DNA from: Bosea sp. ANAM02
GTDB taxonomy: Bacteria > Pseudomonadota > Alphaproteobacteria > Rhizobiales > Beijerinckiaceae
Assembly (NCBI RefSeq): GCF_011764485.1
Contig: NZ_AP022848.1
Span: forward strand, 4,492,001-4,556,000
Direction of reading: 5' to 3'
Length of the DNA stretch: 64,000 nucleotides
Every line of letters starts with the position of its first letter. Positions within the stretch are counted from its first letter, which is position 1. The translations under genes were made by a program, and so were the position numbers. A model generated the notes under the pieces. The model searched no databases and was not told the DNA's origin. It worked only from the letters and a program-made list of their open reading frames with translations. Below are positions 51,481 to 60,116 of the stretch, piece after piece.

Positions 51481-52002
51481 CTATCGGCCGGCCGCGCGTC
51501 CGATGATTTCGTCGACCTCGTCGCGATCGATGCGGCGCTGCTCGGACAGCCGCCGGGCAATGGCGGCCTGGGCCGCGAGCATCGCCGGGCGGTACAGGAT
51601 CGCGGTGGCAGCCGCCGCGCAGCGCTCGCGCAAGGCGGCCTCGTCCGCGGGCTGAAGCAGCGCGATATAGGGCCGCATCTGGCGGAGATCGTCCTCATGG
51701 GAAGCGATCGCGCCCGGATACCATTTCAGCCCCTTCTCATTCCAATAGATCATCTCGCCGCAATAGCCGGCGGAGAGGATGATGATCTCGACCTCGGCCC
51801 TTCGGCGGTCGACCGGGCGGTCGGCCCGGAATCCGCGCGTGTAGGGTTCGAAGCAGGTCTCGCCCGAGACGCCATAGGGCGGCCGCAGCCAGGCATGGGT
51901 GATGGCGCGCCGATGCTCCCAGCCGACGACGATATGGCCAGCCTCATGAAACGCGCAGGCCGCGCGCCGGATCTCGACGGGGATATCGTTCGGAATCGGC
52001 AT
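51481..52002 (-). CDS. Free-standing FtsH-type (M41-like) zinc metalloprotease domain protein
   Basis: 173 residues, soluble, without a AAA+ domain or membrane segment. CAFHEAGHIVVGWEH (His19, Glu20, His23) is the HEAGH zinc motif characteristic of FtsH-type M41 peptidases. AGYCGEMIYWNEKG resembles the GG-x-AAEE segment that follows in FtsH. SHEDDLRQM is where FtsH supplies its third zinc ligand (Asp). The remainder is helical (ALRERCAAAATAILYRPAMLAAQAAIARRLSEQRRIDRDEVDEIIG), as in the FtsH protease domain. It may be the last gene of the catabolic cluster or an independent gene; its substrate is unknown. Confidence 0.75.
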   Translation of the reverse strand: MPIPNDIPVEIRRAACAFHEAGHIVVGWEHRRAITHAWLRPPYGVSGETCFEPYTRGFRADRPVDRRRAEVEIIILSAGYCGEMIYWNEKGLKWYPGAIASHEDDLRQMRPYIALLQPADEAALRERCAAAATAILYRPAMLAAQAAIARRLSEQRRIDRDEVDEIIGRAAGR

Positions 52003-52046
52003 GGCGCTTCACTGTCACCGCCAGCCCTGCCCGCGCAACCCCACGT

Positions 52047-53528
52047 TCAGTCGAGCAAGATTGCGCCGAAGTTCCGTTGCGGATCGACATCCGCGACGAG
52101 GCGCCCGGTCGGGGTCGCGGCATTGCCGCCGGTGCGCGCGAGCCAGCGGCCCGAGCCTGGAGCGGCGTGCAGCACGCCGCCGCCGACCACATCCTGCCCC
52201 CGGACGAGGACATGCTCCGGCCAGCCGGTGACGCGACGGCCCGCGAAGGGCGTGAAACCGGTCAGGTCATGCATCGCCGCATCGGTGATCTCCACCTGCC
52301 TGCCAGGGTCCCAGATCGCGATATCTGCGTCGTAGCCGGGCAGCAGCGCGCCCTTGCCGGGAAGGTTGTATATTTCGGCCGGCGCCGTCGCCGTGAGGTT
52401 GACGAAAGCTTCGAGCCCGCGACCGGCGAATTCCGGGCGGCCTTTCGAGACCAGCGCGTCGAAGAGCAGGGGCAAACGTGTCTCAAGGCCCGGCAGGCCA
52501 TTGGCGATCTGCTTGAAATTCGGATTCGGCCCGGCCGAAAGCTTGCCGGTCTCGTCGAAGCGATAGGGCGCATGGTCCGAGGAGACCGTCTGGATGTCGC
52601 CGAGCGCCAGCGCCTGCCAGAGCGCCTCCTGATCCGCGATCTCGCGCGGCGGCGGCGAGCACATCCATTTCGCGCCTTCCAGACCGGGCTTGTCGAGATC
52701 GTGCCGGGTGAGGAAGAGATATTGCGGGCAGGTCTCGGCGAAGACCTTGAGACCGCGCCCGCGCGCATCGCGGATGACCTGCGCGCCCTCGGCCGTCGAG
52801 ACATGGAAGATCATGATCGGCTGATCGAGCAGTTCGGCCACGGTGATCAGCCGGTTGAAGGCCTCGGCCTCCGAGCCGCGCGGATGGCTGATCGCATGGT
52901 ATTTCGGCGCGACATAGCCCTTCTCGACGAGCTTCCTGCCCATCCAGGAGATCATGCCGTGGTTCTCGGCGTGTACGCAGATCAGCGCCCGGTTCTGCCG
53001 GGCCGTCAGCAGCAGGTCGAGCAATGGCTCGTCATCGACCTTGATCAGGTCATAGGTCATGAAGACCTTGATCGAGGCGTGGCCTTCGCCGATCAGCGCC
53101 GGCAGATCCTGCTGGATCGTCCTGGCGTCGGGATTGGCGACGATGAGATGGAAGGCGTAGTCGATCAGCGCACCGCGCCGAGCCAATGCCGCGTAGTCGT
53201 CGACGACCTTCCTGAGATCGAGGCCGCGATGCTGGGCGGCAAAGGAGATCAGCGTCGTGTTGCCGCCGAAGGCGGCCGAGGTCGTGGCGCTCTCGAAGGT
53301 ATCGGCATTGAGCAGACCGCCGGCCGAGACCTGCTCGACATGGGCATGGGTGTCGATGCCGCCGGGCAGGACGAGCTTGCCGGTCGCGTCGATCTCGCGG
53401 GCGCCGGCGCCAAGGCCGAGGCCGAGAGCGGCGACCTTGCCGCCCTTGACCGCGAGATCGGCGCGGAAGCTGCCGGTCGCGGCGCCGACCGTGCCGCCGC
53501 GAATGACCAGATCATAGTTCGCCGTCAT
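52047..53528 (-). CDS. Dihydropyrimidinase / D-hydantoinase
   Basis: 493 residues of the cyclic amidohydrolase superfamily. The HxH motif is GGIDTHAHV. The carbamylated lysine that bridges two zincs is in ASIKVFMTYD. Further ligands are in CVHAEN, FHVSTAEGA and SSDHAPYRFD. The residues ISFAAQHRGLDLRKVVDDY and DPNFKQIANGLPGLETRLPLLFD are typical of hydantoinase rather than dihydroorotase. It opens hydantoins or dihydropyrimidines to N-carbamoyl amino acids. It lies 15 bp after the racemase gene and close to an M20 carbamoylase, forming the classic hydantoin-to-amino-acid set. Confidence 0.9.
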   Translation of the reverse strand: MTANYDLVIRGGTVGAATGSFRADLAVKGGKVAALGLGLGAGAREIDATGKLVLPGGIDTHAHVEQVSAGGLLNADTFESATTSAAFGGNTTLISFAAQHRGLDLRKVVDDYAALARRGALIDYAFHLIVANPDARTIQQDLPALIGEGHASIKVFMTYDLIKVDDEPLLDLLLTARQNRALICVHAENHGMISWMGRKLVEKGYVAPKYHAISHPRGSEAEAFNRLITVAELLDQPIMIFHVSTAEGAQVIRDARGRGLKVFAETCPQYLFLTRHDLDKPGLEGAKWMCSPPPREIADQEALWQALALGDIQTVSSDHAPYRFDETGKLSAGPNPNFKQIANGLPGLETRLPLLFDALVSKGRPEFAGRGLEAFVNLTATAPAEIYNLPGKGALLPGYDADIAIWDPGRQVEITDAAMHDLTGFTPFAGRRVTGWPEHVLVRGQDVVGGGVLHAAPGSGRWLARTGGNAATPTGRLVADVDPQRNFGAILLD

Positions 53529-53543
53529 CTGCCCTCGTCCTTC

Positions 53544-54203
53544 TCAGCGTACCATCAGCGTGCCGATCGCCATCGCGACCGCCGCTTGCGTCGGGTCGAT
53601 CACGGGGATGCCAAGCGCATCCTCCAGCGGCCGACGGTGGCGCGCCATGCCGGCGCAGCCCATCACGATGGCGCCGGCCCCGTCCAGGTTCTTGAGCTCG
53701 GTGCCGATCGTGATCATGCGCGCCAGCGTGCCCTCGCCCGAGGCGCTTTCCGCCACCGACATTTCGAGCGGACGCTCGCCGGCAAGCCTGTCCATCAGCC
53801 CCATCTGGCGGAGATAGCGGATATGGCGCGGGATCGAGCGCGACTTGATCGCAATCACGCCGAAGCGGTCCGCCCGCGTCAGCGCCGTCAGCACGCCGCA
53901 TTCGGCGATGCCGAAGACAGGGCTCGCGGTACCCTCGCGCGCGACATGCAGGCCGGGATCGGAATAGCAGGCGATGACGAAGGCATCGATATCGTTCGCC
54001 GCCTCGACACGGCGCCGCAAAGGCAGCGTGACGCTCTCGACATGCTCCTGCGTCTCGATGCCGAGCGGTCCCTCGCGTAAACTCTCGCAAAGGATTTCAG
54101 GCCCCTCCGCGAAGGCGAGCGGCACCAGCGCCTGCCGCAAACCCTCGGTGACCATCTCGTTGGAATTGGGATTGATGACGAGGATGCGAGGGCGGCGATT
54201 CAT
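53544..54203 (-). CDS. Aspartate/glutamate/hydantoin racemase family protein
   Basis: 219 residues. The two catalytic cysteines are Cys79 (VIACYSDPGL) and Cys183 (VMGCAGMA), each in the expected acid-base position. The N-terminus RILVINPNSNEMVTEGLRQ is the hydantoin racemase signature, and IPVIDPTQAAVAMAIG is near the end. It probably interconverts D- and L-5-substituted hydantoins so that both enantiomers can be consumed by the neighbouring hydantoinase. It lies between the M20 carbamoylase and the dihydropyrimidinase on the minus strand. Confidence 0.88.
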   Translation of the reverse strand: MNRRPRILVINPNSNEMVTEGLRQALVPLAFAEGPEILCESLREGPLGIETQEHVESVTLPLRRRVEAANDIDAFVIACYSDPGLHVAREGTASPVFGIAECGVLTALTRADRFGVIAIKSRSIPRHIRYLRQMGLMDRLAGERPLEMSVAESASGEGTLARMITIGTELKNLDGAGAIVMGCAGMARHRRPLEDALGIPVIDPTQAAVAMAIGTLMVR

Positions 54204-54257
54204 CGCAATGATTCCGACGTGGCAGATTCGGGGTTCAGCATGGCATCGCCAGCCGGT

Positions 54258-55559
54258 TCATGCGACCTCTCGCACGATCCAATCCGCGAGAATCGTGCAG
54301 GCGGCCAGGAAATCGTCGATCTCCATCGCCTCGTACGGATTGTGGCTGCCATGCTCGTTGCGCACGAACAGCATCGCGATCGGCACGCCGGCGGCGGCGA
54401 AGGCGGCGGAATCATGGGAGGCCGGACTGCCGAGCGGCATGGTCGCGATGCCCTGCCGGTCGGCCGCCGCCTTCAGCCCCGCGACGATACCCGGATCGAC
54501 CGGGCCGACCGCGGCGCTGGCGCGGGCGCCGAGTTCGAAACTGACACGCCGGCACGCCTCGATCTCGCCGATGGCGGCCAGCATCCTGGCTTCGACGCGC
54601 TCCAGCACGGCGGGATCATAGGCGCGCACATCGAGGCTGAAGGCAAAGCTGCCGGGCACCGTCGTCAGGCCGTGGACGGCGGGGTCGGTGTGGAAGCGCC
54701 CGAGCGTCACCGCCATCGGGAAGCCCGCCGCCTCCTCCTCCTGCCAGAGCCGGTCGAGCATCACGGCGAATTCGGCGCCAGCCATGGCGGCGTCGCGGCG
54801 GAAGCGGCGGGGCGTGCCGACATGGTCGTGCCGGCCTACGATGCGCGCGTCGGGATAGCGGAAATTGCCTGGCACGCCGGTGCAGATCGCGACCGGCAGC
54901 TTCGATTCGACCAGGCTCGGCGCCTGCTCGATATGGACTTCGAGGAAGGCCCGGATCGTGGCGGGGTCGAGATGGCGCTCGCGCCGGCGGATCGCATCGG
55001 CATCGCCGCCGCTGGCATCGATGCTGGCGGCCAGCACGCGGCCGTCATCGATGCGCCGGGCTTCGAGCGCGCCATCCGGCAAGGTGCCGAGCGCCGAGCG
55101 GCTGCCGATATAGGAGACCTGGAACCAGACGCTCTCCTCGGCCCGCACGCCCATCGCCGTGACGTCGCAGTATGGCTGGATGCCGAGCGCGCGCAGCGTC
55201 TCGATGACTACGAGCCCGGCGACGACACCGGCCGCGCCGTCGAAATTGCCGCCATGCGGCACGCTGTCGAGATGCGAGCCCATCAGGATACGCGGCGCCC
55301 CGCTCTCGCGGCCCGGCAGGGTGACATAGGTGTTGGCGGCGAAGTCGTGCGAGACGGCAAGCCCGCGCGCCTCGCCATGCTCCACCAGCAGGCGATGGCC
55401 GAAATCCTCGCCCGCGCCATACGTATCGCGCGTGATGCCGGGAGCGTCGCGGCTGCCCTCCGACAGCCGACCGAACAGCACCTCCACCCAGTTGCGCTGG
55501 GCGGCGACAGCCGTGGCGATCGCCGCGTCGATATGGGGCGTCCTGGCAGTTGCAGTCAT
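54258..55559 (-). CDS. M20 zinc hydrolase, N-carbamoyl-L-amino acid / allantoate amidohydrolase type
   Basis: 433 residues from the ATG at 55559 (MTATARTPHIDAAI). Dimetal ligands are in MGSHLDSVPHGGNFDGAAGV, GVRAEESVWF and LEVHIEQAPSL, and a C-terminal His in NEHGSHNPYEAM. The dimerisation lid includes NFRYPDARIVGRHDHVGTP, although the usual GxANHAGTTPM is altered here to GRHDHVGTPRRFRRDA. The family hydrolyses N-carbamoyl amino acids, allantoate or ureidopropionate to the free amino acid, ammonia and carbon dioxide. It completes the ring-opening pathway with the adjacent racemase and dihydropyrimidinase. Confidence 0.88.
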   Translation of the reverse strand: MTATARTPHIDAAIATAVAAQRNWVEVLFGRLSEGSRDAPGITRDTYGAGEDFGHRLLVEHGEARGLAVSHDFAANTYVTLPGRESGAPRILMGSHLDSVPHGGNFDGAAGVVAGLVVIETLRALGIQPYCDVTAMGVRAEESVWFQVSYIGSRSALGTLPDGALEARRIDDGRVLAASIDASGGDADAIRRRERHLDPATIRAFLEVHIEQAPSLVESKLPVAICTGVPGNFRYPDARIVGRHDHVGTPRRFRRDAAMAGAEFAVMLDRLWQEEEAAGFPMAVTLGRFHTDPAVHGLTTVPGSFAFSLDVRAYDPAVLERVEARMLAAIGEIEACRRVSFELGARASAAVGPVDPGIVAGLKAAADRQGIATMPLGSPASHDSAAFAAAGVPIAMLFVRNEHGSHNPYEAMEIDDFLAACTILADWIVREVA

Positions 55560-55754
55560 CTCGGTCCGGTCGGGTGTCGGGACGGTCTGGTCATGCACCG
55601 GCGATCGGCGGCGAGGACCAGGCCTGTTTCGGCTCATGATAGGCGCTGCCGGACGGCAGCCGGGGGACTCTGGGCCAGCCCGGTCAACCGGACAATGGCT
55701 CCGTCTATGCGGATTTCCGGGGCGACATTCGCAGGCTGAATAGCGCGATCCGTC

Positions 55755-56660
55755 TCAACCGGAGCCGAGCTTGGCGGCCGTCTCGGCAGCGACGAGCCGG
55801 ACCTCGCGCAGGAAGGCATCGGCAGCCCGCGAGATCGGACGCTTGCGCGAGCGGACGGCGGAAGCACGGACCTCCGAAGCCGGCGCGAAAGGGCGGATGG
55901 CGAGGTCGTAATGGCCGCTGAAGACCGGAGACAAGGGATCGACCACGGCGACGCCGACACCGCTCTCCGCCAGCACGCAGGCCGTGTTGCAATAGCGGAC
56001 CTCGACGGAGAAGCGGAAGGGCACGTCTGCCTGCGCGAAGGCCCGGCGGACGATCGTACCCATCCGGGTTCCCTGTTCGAGGGCGATGTAGGGCGCCGCG
56101 CGCAGATCCTCCGGCGTGATGGTTTCCTTAGTCGCTAGCGGATGCTCGGGCCGCATGACGCAGACCATGTCGCCGGCAAAGAAGGTCTCGGCTTCGAGCC
56201 CGCGATCATCGTCCAGCCCCATGACGAAACCGAGTTCCGCGGTGCCGTTCTCGACGCTCTCCAGCACATGCTCGAAGCGCCGGATGTCGAAGGAGATCCT
56301 GACCTTCGGTCGCTTGGCGAGGAAGTTGCGCAGCGCCGCCGGCAGGACGCCATAGCCCAGGGGCGGCGTCGCGATGATGCGGATATGGCCGGCGCGGTTT
56401 TCCTTGATGTCCTGCACCCTGGCCTCGAGAGCCGCATGCAGGGTGAAGATCGGTTCGGATTCCTCGTAGAGCGTGCGCGCCTCCGCCGTCGGGAACAGGC
56501 GGTTGTTGACGCGCTCGAACAGCGGGAAGCCGACCTGGCTTTCGAGATGCTTGATCGCATTGCTGACTGCCGGCTGCGACAGCCCCAGTTCCTGCGCGGC
56601 GCGAACCGTGGTCTCGCAGCGGACGACAGCGCGCAGAAGTTCGATCTGGCGGAGATTCAT
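55755..56660 (-). CDS. LysR-family transcriptional regulator
   Basis: 301 residues. The helix-turn-helix is MNLRQIELLRAVVRCETTVRAAQELGLSQPAVSNAIKHLESQVGFPLFERVNNRL. The effector domain contains PPLGYGVLPAALRNFLAKRPKVRISFDIRRFEHVLESVENGTAELGFVMG. It is similar to octopine/NocR/MetR-type regulators of amino acid catabolism. It lies within the minus-strand catabolic block, between the amidohydrolase and the carbamoylase. A perfect 13-bp inverted repeat at 56670-56697 lies 9 bases before its start and may be its own operator. Confidence 0.9.
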   Translation of the reverse strand: MNLRQIELLRAVVRCETTVRAAQELGLSQPAVSNAIKHLESQVGFPLFERVNNRLFPTAEARTLYEESEPIFTLHAALEARVQDIKENRAGHIRIIATPPLGYGVLPAALRNFLAKRPKVRISFDIRRFEHVLESVENGTAELGFVMGLDDDRGLEAETFFAGDMVCVMRPEHPLATKETITPEDLRAAPYIALEQGTRMGTIVRRAFAQADVPFRFSVEVRYCNTACVLAESGVGVAVVDPLSPVFSGHYDLAIRPFAPASEVRASAVRSRKRPISRAADAFLREVRLVAAETAAKLGSG

Positions 56661-56669
56661 GACAGGATT

Positions 56670-56697
56670 CCGAATAGAGTGGCACCACTCTATTCGG
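56670..56697. promoter_or_regulatory. Perfect 13-bp inverted repeat upstream of lysR-type gene
   Basis: CCGAATAGAGTGG (56670-56682) and CCACTCTATTCGG (56685-56697) are perfect arms around CA. The site is 9 bases before the LysR start and 20 bases after the stop of the amidohydrolase gene. No U-tract follows on either side, so an operator or a hairpin affecting the ribosome site is more likely than a terminator. Confidence 0.6.
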
Positions 56698-56717
56698 TCA
56701 GCAAATCATAGGCCAGA

Positions 56718-58148
56718 TCAGGCCCAGCGCAGGCTCGGCGGCGCGAGCTCGTCGACAGAGCGGCCGGCCCAGTCAAGCGAGGAGGCCTTGGCCAGTGCGC
56801 GGCGCTGCGCCTGCTCCAGCCCGTCGGAGGCGGCGCGATAGTCCATGGTCAGGACCTTGCCGTCGGCAACGACCTGCCTGCCCTGCACGAAGACATGGGA
56901 GACGGCGCGGTCAGCGGCCGCGTTGACGAGGCTCTTCAGCGGGTCGCGCGTCGGGCGCATCATCGGGTGGGTCAGGTCGACCATGACGAGATCAGCCTGC
57001 GCACCCGTGGCCAACCGGCCGATATCGTCGCGGCCGAGCAGCTTCGCCCCGCCGAGCGTCGCGGCGCGGAAAACCTGTCCGGTCGTCACGACCGCATGGC
57101 TCTCGCCGGTGATGCGGGCATAGACGCCGGCATGGCGCAGTTCCTCCAGCATGTTGTGCGGGAAGGTGTCGGTTCCGATGCCGATATTGACGCCGGCCTT
57201 CAGGTAGCGGCCGAGATCGCGCAACGTGAAGCCGCGCCGGCCGAAGACGGTCGGGCAATGGGCGACCGAGGTGCCGGTCTCGGCGAGGCGGGCGAGATCG
57301 GTGCGCGTCGGCCAGCGCACCCAGGGATGGTCGTCGAGGAAGATCGCATGGGCGATCGAGGCGTTGGGCGCGAGGAAGCCGACCGAGTCGAGCCACTGGA
57401 CCGGCGAGAGCCCGCTGCGGCGAACCATCTCGTGGAATTCGCTGATCGATTGGCCGGCATGGGTCTGGATCGGGATATTGCGCTCGGCGGCCGCCGCGAT
57501 CGAGGTGCGGAACAGCTCCTCCGTGCAGGTATCGATCTGGGCCGGGCAGGCCATGCCGGAAAGCCGGCCGGATTCATGGGCGAGCGCGGCATCGATCACC
57601 CTGAAGGCATCTTCCATCGCCTTGCGGCCGGCCGCGTCGTCGAGCTCGTATTCGACGGTATAGCCGTTGCGGGTGAACCAGCGGCCGTTGCGATACATCG
57701 GCGCCATCACCATGCGCAGGCCGCTCGCCGCCGCGCGGTCGAGCCAACCCTCGCTCGGGAAGGAGAGATCGACCAGCGTCGTGGTGCCGGACATCAGCAG
57801 TTCCGACCAGGCGACGTGGTTGAGATGCGGGATGCCCTCCGCATCGGCACGGAACAGCCAGAGGAACTCGTAGAGCGAGGAATTGTAGAGCTTGGGCGTA
57901 CCGACCTCGTCAGTCATGCCCTTATTGCCGGGCTCGCTCGACGGGTGGGAGTGGATGTCGACGAGGCCGGGCATGACCATGAAGCCCTTGCCGTCGATCT
58001 CGCGGGTGACCGCGCCGGTGTAGCCCTCGCCGAGATGCAGGATGCCGCTGGCGTCGAAAACGACATCGACATCGCGGCGATAGACATGGTCGTCGGCCGC
58101 CGCGTCATAGGCGATGACGATGTCGGCGTTGCGGATGCGGGTGGTCAT
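56718..58148 (-). CDS. Amidohydrolase, cytosine deaminase / SAH-deaminase-like (TrzA/SsnA group)
   Basis: 476 residues. Metal site elements are MPGLVDIHSHPSSEPGNKG (HxH), IQTHAGQSISEFHEM, SVAHCPTVFGRRGF and NIGIGTDTFPHNMLEELR (the catalytic Asp). The C-terminal beta-sandwich signature is LATGAQADLVMVDLTHPMMRPTRDPL. The family deaminates purines, triazines, guanine analogues or S-adenosylhomocysteine. In this context it may remove an exocyclic amino group from a heterocycle before ring opening, but the exact substrate cannot be read from the sequence. It lies between the deacetylase and LysR genes. Confidence 0.85.
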   Translation of the reverse strand: MTTRIRNADIVIAYDAAADDHVYRRDVDVVFDASGILHLGEGYTGAVTREIDGKGFMVMPGLVDIHSHPSSEPGNKGMTDEVGTPKLYNSSLYEFLWLFRADAEGIPHLNHVAWSELLMSGTTTLVDLSFPSEGWLDRAAASGLRMVMAPMYRNGRWFTRNGYTVEYELDDAAGRKAMEDAFRVIDAALAHESGRLSGMACPAQIDTCTEELFRTSIAAAAERNIPIQTHAGQSISEFHEMVRRSGLSPVQWLDSVGFLAPNASIAHAIFLDDHPWVRWPTRTDLARLAETGTSVAHCPTVFGRRGFTLRDLGRYLKAGVNIGIGTDTFPHNMLEELRHAGVYARITGESHAVVTTGQVFRAATLGGAKLLGRDDIGRLATGAQADLVMVDLTHPMMRPTRDPLKSLVNAAADRAVSHVFVQGRQVVADGKVLTMDYRAASDGLEQAQRRALAKASSLDWAGRSVDELAPPSLRWA

Positions 58149-58180
58149 GGCGCTTTCACCTGGGCTCTCCGGATACGTGA

Positions 58181-58294
58181 GCCCTCATCCTGAGGAGGCC
58201 CGAAGGTCCGTCTCGAAGGATGCTCCAGATGGTTCCGGAGCCTCCCGGAACATCCTTCGAGACGCCGTGTACCACGGCTCCTCAGGATGAGGGC
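58181..58294. repeat. Nested palindromic repeat, family B copy 2
   Basis: Outer arms GCCCTCATCCTGAGGAG (58181-58197) and CTCCTCAGGATGAGGGC (58278-58294) are perfect over 17 bp. Inner arms CGTCTCGAAGGATG (58209-58222) and CATCCTTCGAGACG (58251-58264) are perfect over 14 bp. The copy at 17836-17912 shares the inner stem and the right outer arm. It separates the deacetylase and amidohydrolase genes in the catabolic block. Confidence 0.85.
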
Positions 58295-58313
58295 TGAGGG
58301 CTGGAAGACGGGC

Positions 58314-59186
58314 TCAGCCCGCCTTCTTCTCCTGCGCGATGAAATGCTCGGCGATCTGCTGGCCGGTGGCGATCCAGACGTCGCCGAACCCGCGAGCGCG
58401 GGCCAGGAATTCACGCATGATGCCGATCCGCATCGGCCGTCCGGAGACCTGCGGATGCATCACCATCGAGACGAGGCCGCCCCATTCGCGGAGCTGATCG
58501 AGTTCGTCGTTCCAGATCGAGAGCACATGCTCCTTCGGGAACATGGGGCGCGGTGAGAAGCGCTGCGACAGGCCGTAGAGCCAGTCGTCGAAATACATGT
58601 CCACCGGCAACTCGATCGGGCCTTTCGAGCCGTCGCGAAGCTTGTGGCGATAGGGCCGGATATCGTCGCGGAAGGAGGAGGAATAGAGGATGCCCTTGTC
58701 GCGGAGATAGCCGAGCAGTTCGTCGTAGTTCTCGCCCGAGGGCGCGCGGTAGCCGACCGGGGTGACGCCGAGGATGCGCTTGAAGATGTCGAGCGTCTTG
58801 TCGATCTCCTCCTTGTCGACGGTGAAGTCGCCGGGCTCCGGCCGCTTGTGCGAATAGCCGTGATGGCCGATCTCGTGCCCGTCCCTGGCGATGGCCTCGC
58901 ACATCGCCGGATGCACCTCGACGACCCAGCCCGGAATGAAGAAGGTCGCCTTGATCTCCTGGAGGCGGAGCTGCTCGAGGATCTTCGGGACGCCGACCCG
59001 CTCCTCGTAGCCGCCATGCGAGAGCGTCACCAGCCGGTCGGTATTCTTCGCATCATAGTTCAACCAGGCCGTCTCGGCATCGACGTCGAAGGCCGGGAAG
59101 ACCGCGCTGCGATAGCCGTCCGGCCAGGGGTAGTCCGGCGCCGGGTCGGCGAGGTTGGCGATGCGATGGGGGAAATCGGTCAGCAT
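58314..59186 (-). CDS. NodB-homology polysaccharide deacetylase / PuuE-type allantoinase-like protein
   Basis: 290 residues. The NodB-type site is AFDVDAETAW (Asp pair) and HEIGHHGYSHKRPEP, whose H-x3-H motif holds the metal. APSGENYDELLGYLRDKGILYSSSF follows. SMVMHPQVSGRPMRIGIMREFLARAR resembles the C-terminal His motif. Length and lack of a signal peptide fit the cytoplasmic PuuE/allantoinase-like branch better than cell-wall deacetylases, as does its position between a transporter operon and amidohydrolases. Deformylation or hydrolysis of a small heterocycle is the inferred activity. Confidence 0.83.
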   Translation of the reverse strand: MLTDFPHRIANLADPAPDYPWPDGYRSAVFPAFDVDAETAWLNYDAKNTDRLVTLSHGGYEERVGVPKILEQLRLQEIKATFFIPGWVVEVHPAMCEAIARDGHEIGHHGYSHKRPEPGDFTVDKEEIDKTLDIFKRILGVTPVGYRAPSGENYDELLGYLRDKGILYSSSFRDDIRPYRHKLRDGSKGPIELPVDMYFDDWLYGLSQRFSPRPMFPKEHVLSIWNDELDQLREWGGLVSMVMHPQVSGRPMRIGIMREFLARARGFGDVWIATGQQIAEHFIAQEKKAG

Positions 59187-59207
59187 GGGACGCGTCTTTC
59201 GGGAAAA

Positions 59208-59233
59208 GCGCCCCTGCCGGATGGCCGGGGCGC
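59208..59233 (-). terminator. Intercistronic hairpin upstream of the deacetylase gene
   Basis: GCGCCCC (59208-59214) pairs with GGGGCGC (59227-59233) just after the binding-protein gene that ends at 59256 and before the deacetylase start at 59186. No U-tract follows. It may hold back transcription into the enzyme genes or protect the upstream message. Confidence 0.45.
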
Positions 59234-59255
59234 GAGAGATGCCGTTATGGCCTGA

Positions 59256-60098
59256 TCACTTCTTGGCTTCGCCGTTGATCATCAGCTTGTCGACCTTGGC
59301 CTCGCCAAGCTCCCACTTCTTCAGCACGGCGGCATAAGTGCCGTCCGTCAGCATGGTGGCGAAAGCCTTGGCGACGGCGTCGCGCAGCTCGGTGTCCTTC
59401 TTGGCGAAGGCCATTCCCTGATGCACCGTGGTGAAGGGCGCCCCGAGGACGGCGTAGACGCCGGGGTCCTGGTTCATCAGATAGGGCAAGGTCTCGCTGC
59501 CCTGCACGGCGGCGTCGAGGCGCTTCTGGCGCAGTTGGGTACGGGCATCGGCCGAGCCTTCCGTGCCGACGATCTGCATGGCCGGCTTGCCCTTGGCCTC
59601 GCAGTGCTCCTGGCTCCACTTCTCCATCTCCTTCGGGAAGGAGGTGCGGCGGCTGGCACCGACCTTCTTGCCGCAGAGCGCGGCGAGATCCTTGAACTCG
59701 TCCTTGCGGTCGGCATTGGTGTAGAACTGCGCGCCCGAGGCGAGGTAGTCGACGAAGTCGAGGGTTTCGCGCCGGCTCGGCAGGTCGCTCATGCCGGACA
59801 GGATCATGTCGACGCGGCCGGTGGTCAGCGCCGGGATCATCGCCTCGAAGCCGATTTCCTCCCATTTGATGGTGATGCCGAGCTTTTGGGCGATCGCATT
59901 GCCGAGATCGATGTCGAGGCCGGTCAGCGTGCCGGTTTTCGGGTCCTTGAATTCGAGCGGCGGGTAGTTCGGCACATTGGCGACGGAGATGGTCTTCTTC
60001 TCCAGGATGCGAGCCGGCAGGGCCTGGGCCTGGGCGAGACCGGAGGTGGCGCAGAGCGCGATGGCGGCAAGGCCGAGCAGGATGGACTTCTTCGACAT
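59256..60098 (-). CDS. Amino acid-type ABC transporter substrate-binding protein 1 (SBP_bac_3)
   Basis: 280 residues with a signal peptide ending around GLAQAQA. The family 3 pattern is PNYPPLEFKDPKTGTLTGLDIDLGNAIAQKLG, then DMILSGMSDLPSRRETLDFVDYLASG, with the ligand Arg in LPSRRE. It has Cys143 and Cys171-like residues (AALCGKKVG, EHCEAKGKP) that probably form a disulfide. It is a paralogue of the protein at 61901-62770 and is last in a four-gene transporter operon. The ligand may be an ureide, hydantoin or nucleobase-derived amino acid, judging by the downstream enzymes. Confidence 0.9.
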   Translation of the reverse strand: MSKKSILLGLAAIALCATSGLAQAQALPARILEKKTISVANVPNYPPLEFKDPKTGTLTGLDIDLGNAIAQKLGITIKWEEIGFEAMIPALTTGRVDMILSGMSDLPSRRETLDFVDYLASGAQFYTNADRKDEFKDLAALCGKKVGASRRTSFPKEMEKWSQEHCEAKGKPAMQIVGTEGSADARTQLRQKRLDAAVQGSETLPYLMNQDPGVYAVLGAPFTTVHQGMAFAKKDTELRDAVAKAFATMLTDGTYAAVLKKWELGEAKVDKLMINGEAKK

Positions 60099-60116
60099 GA
60101 TATTCCCCTTCTTTGG

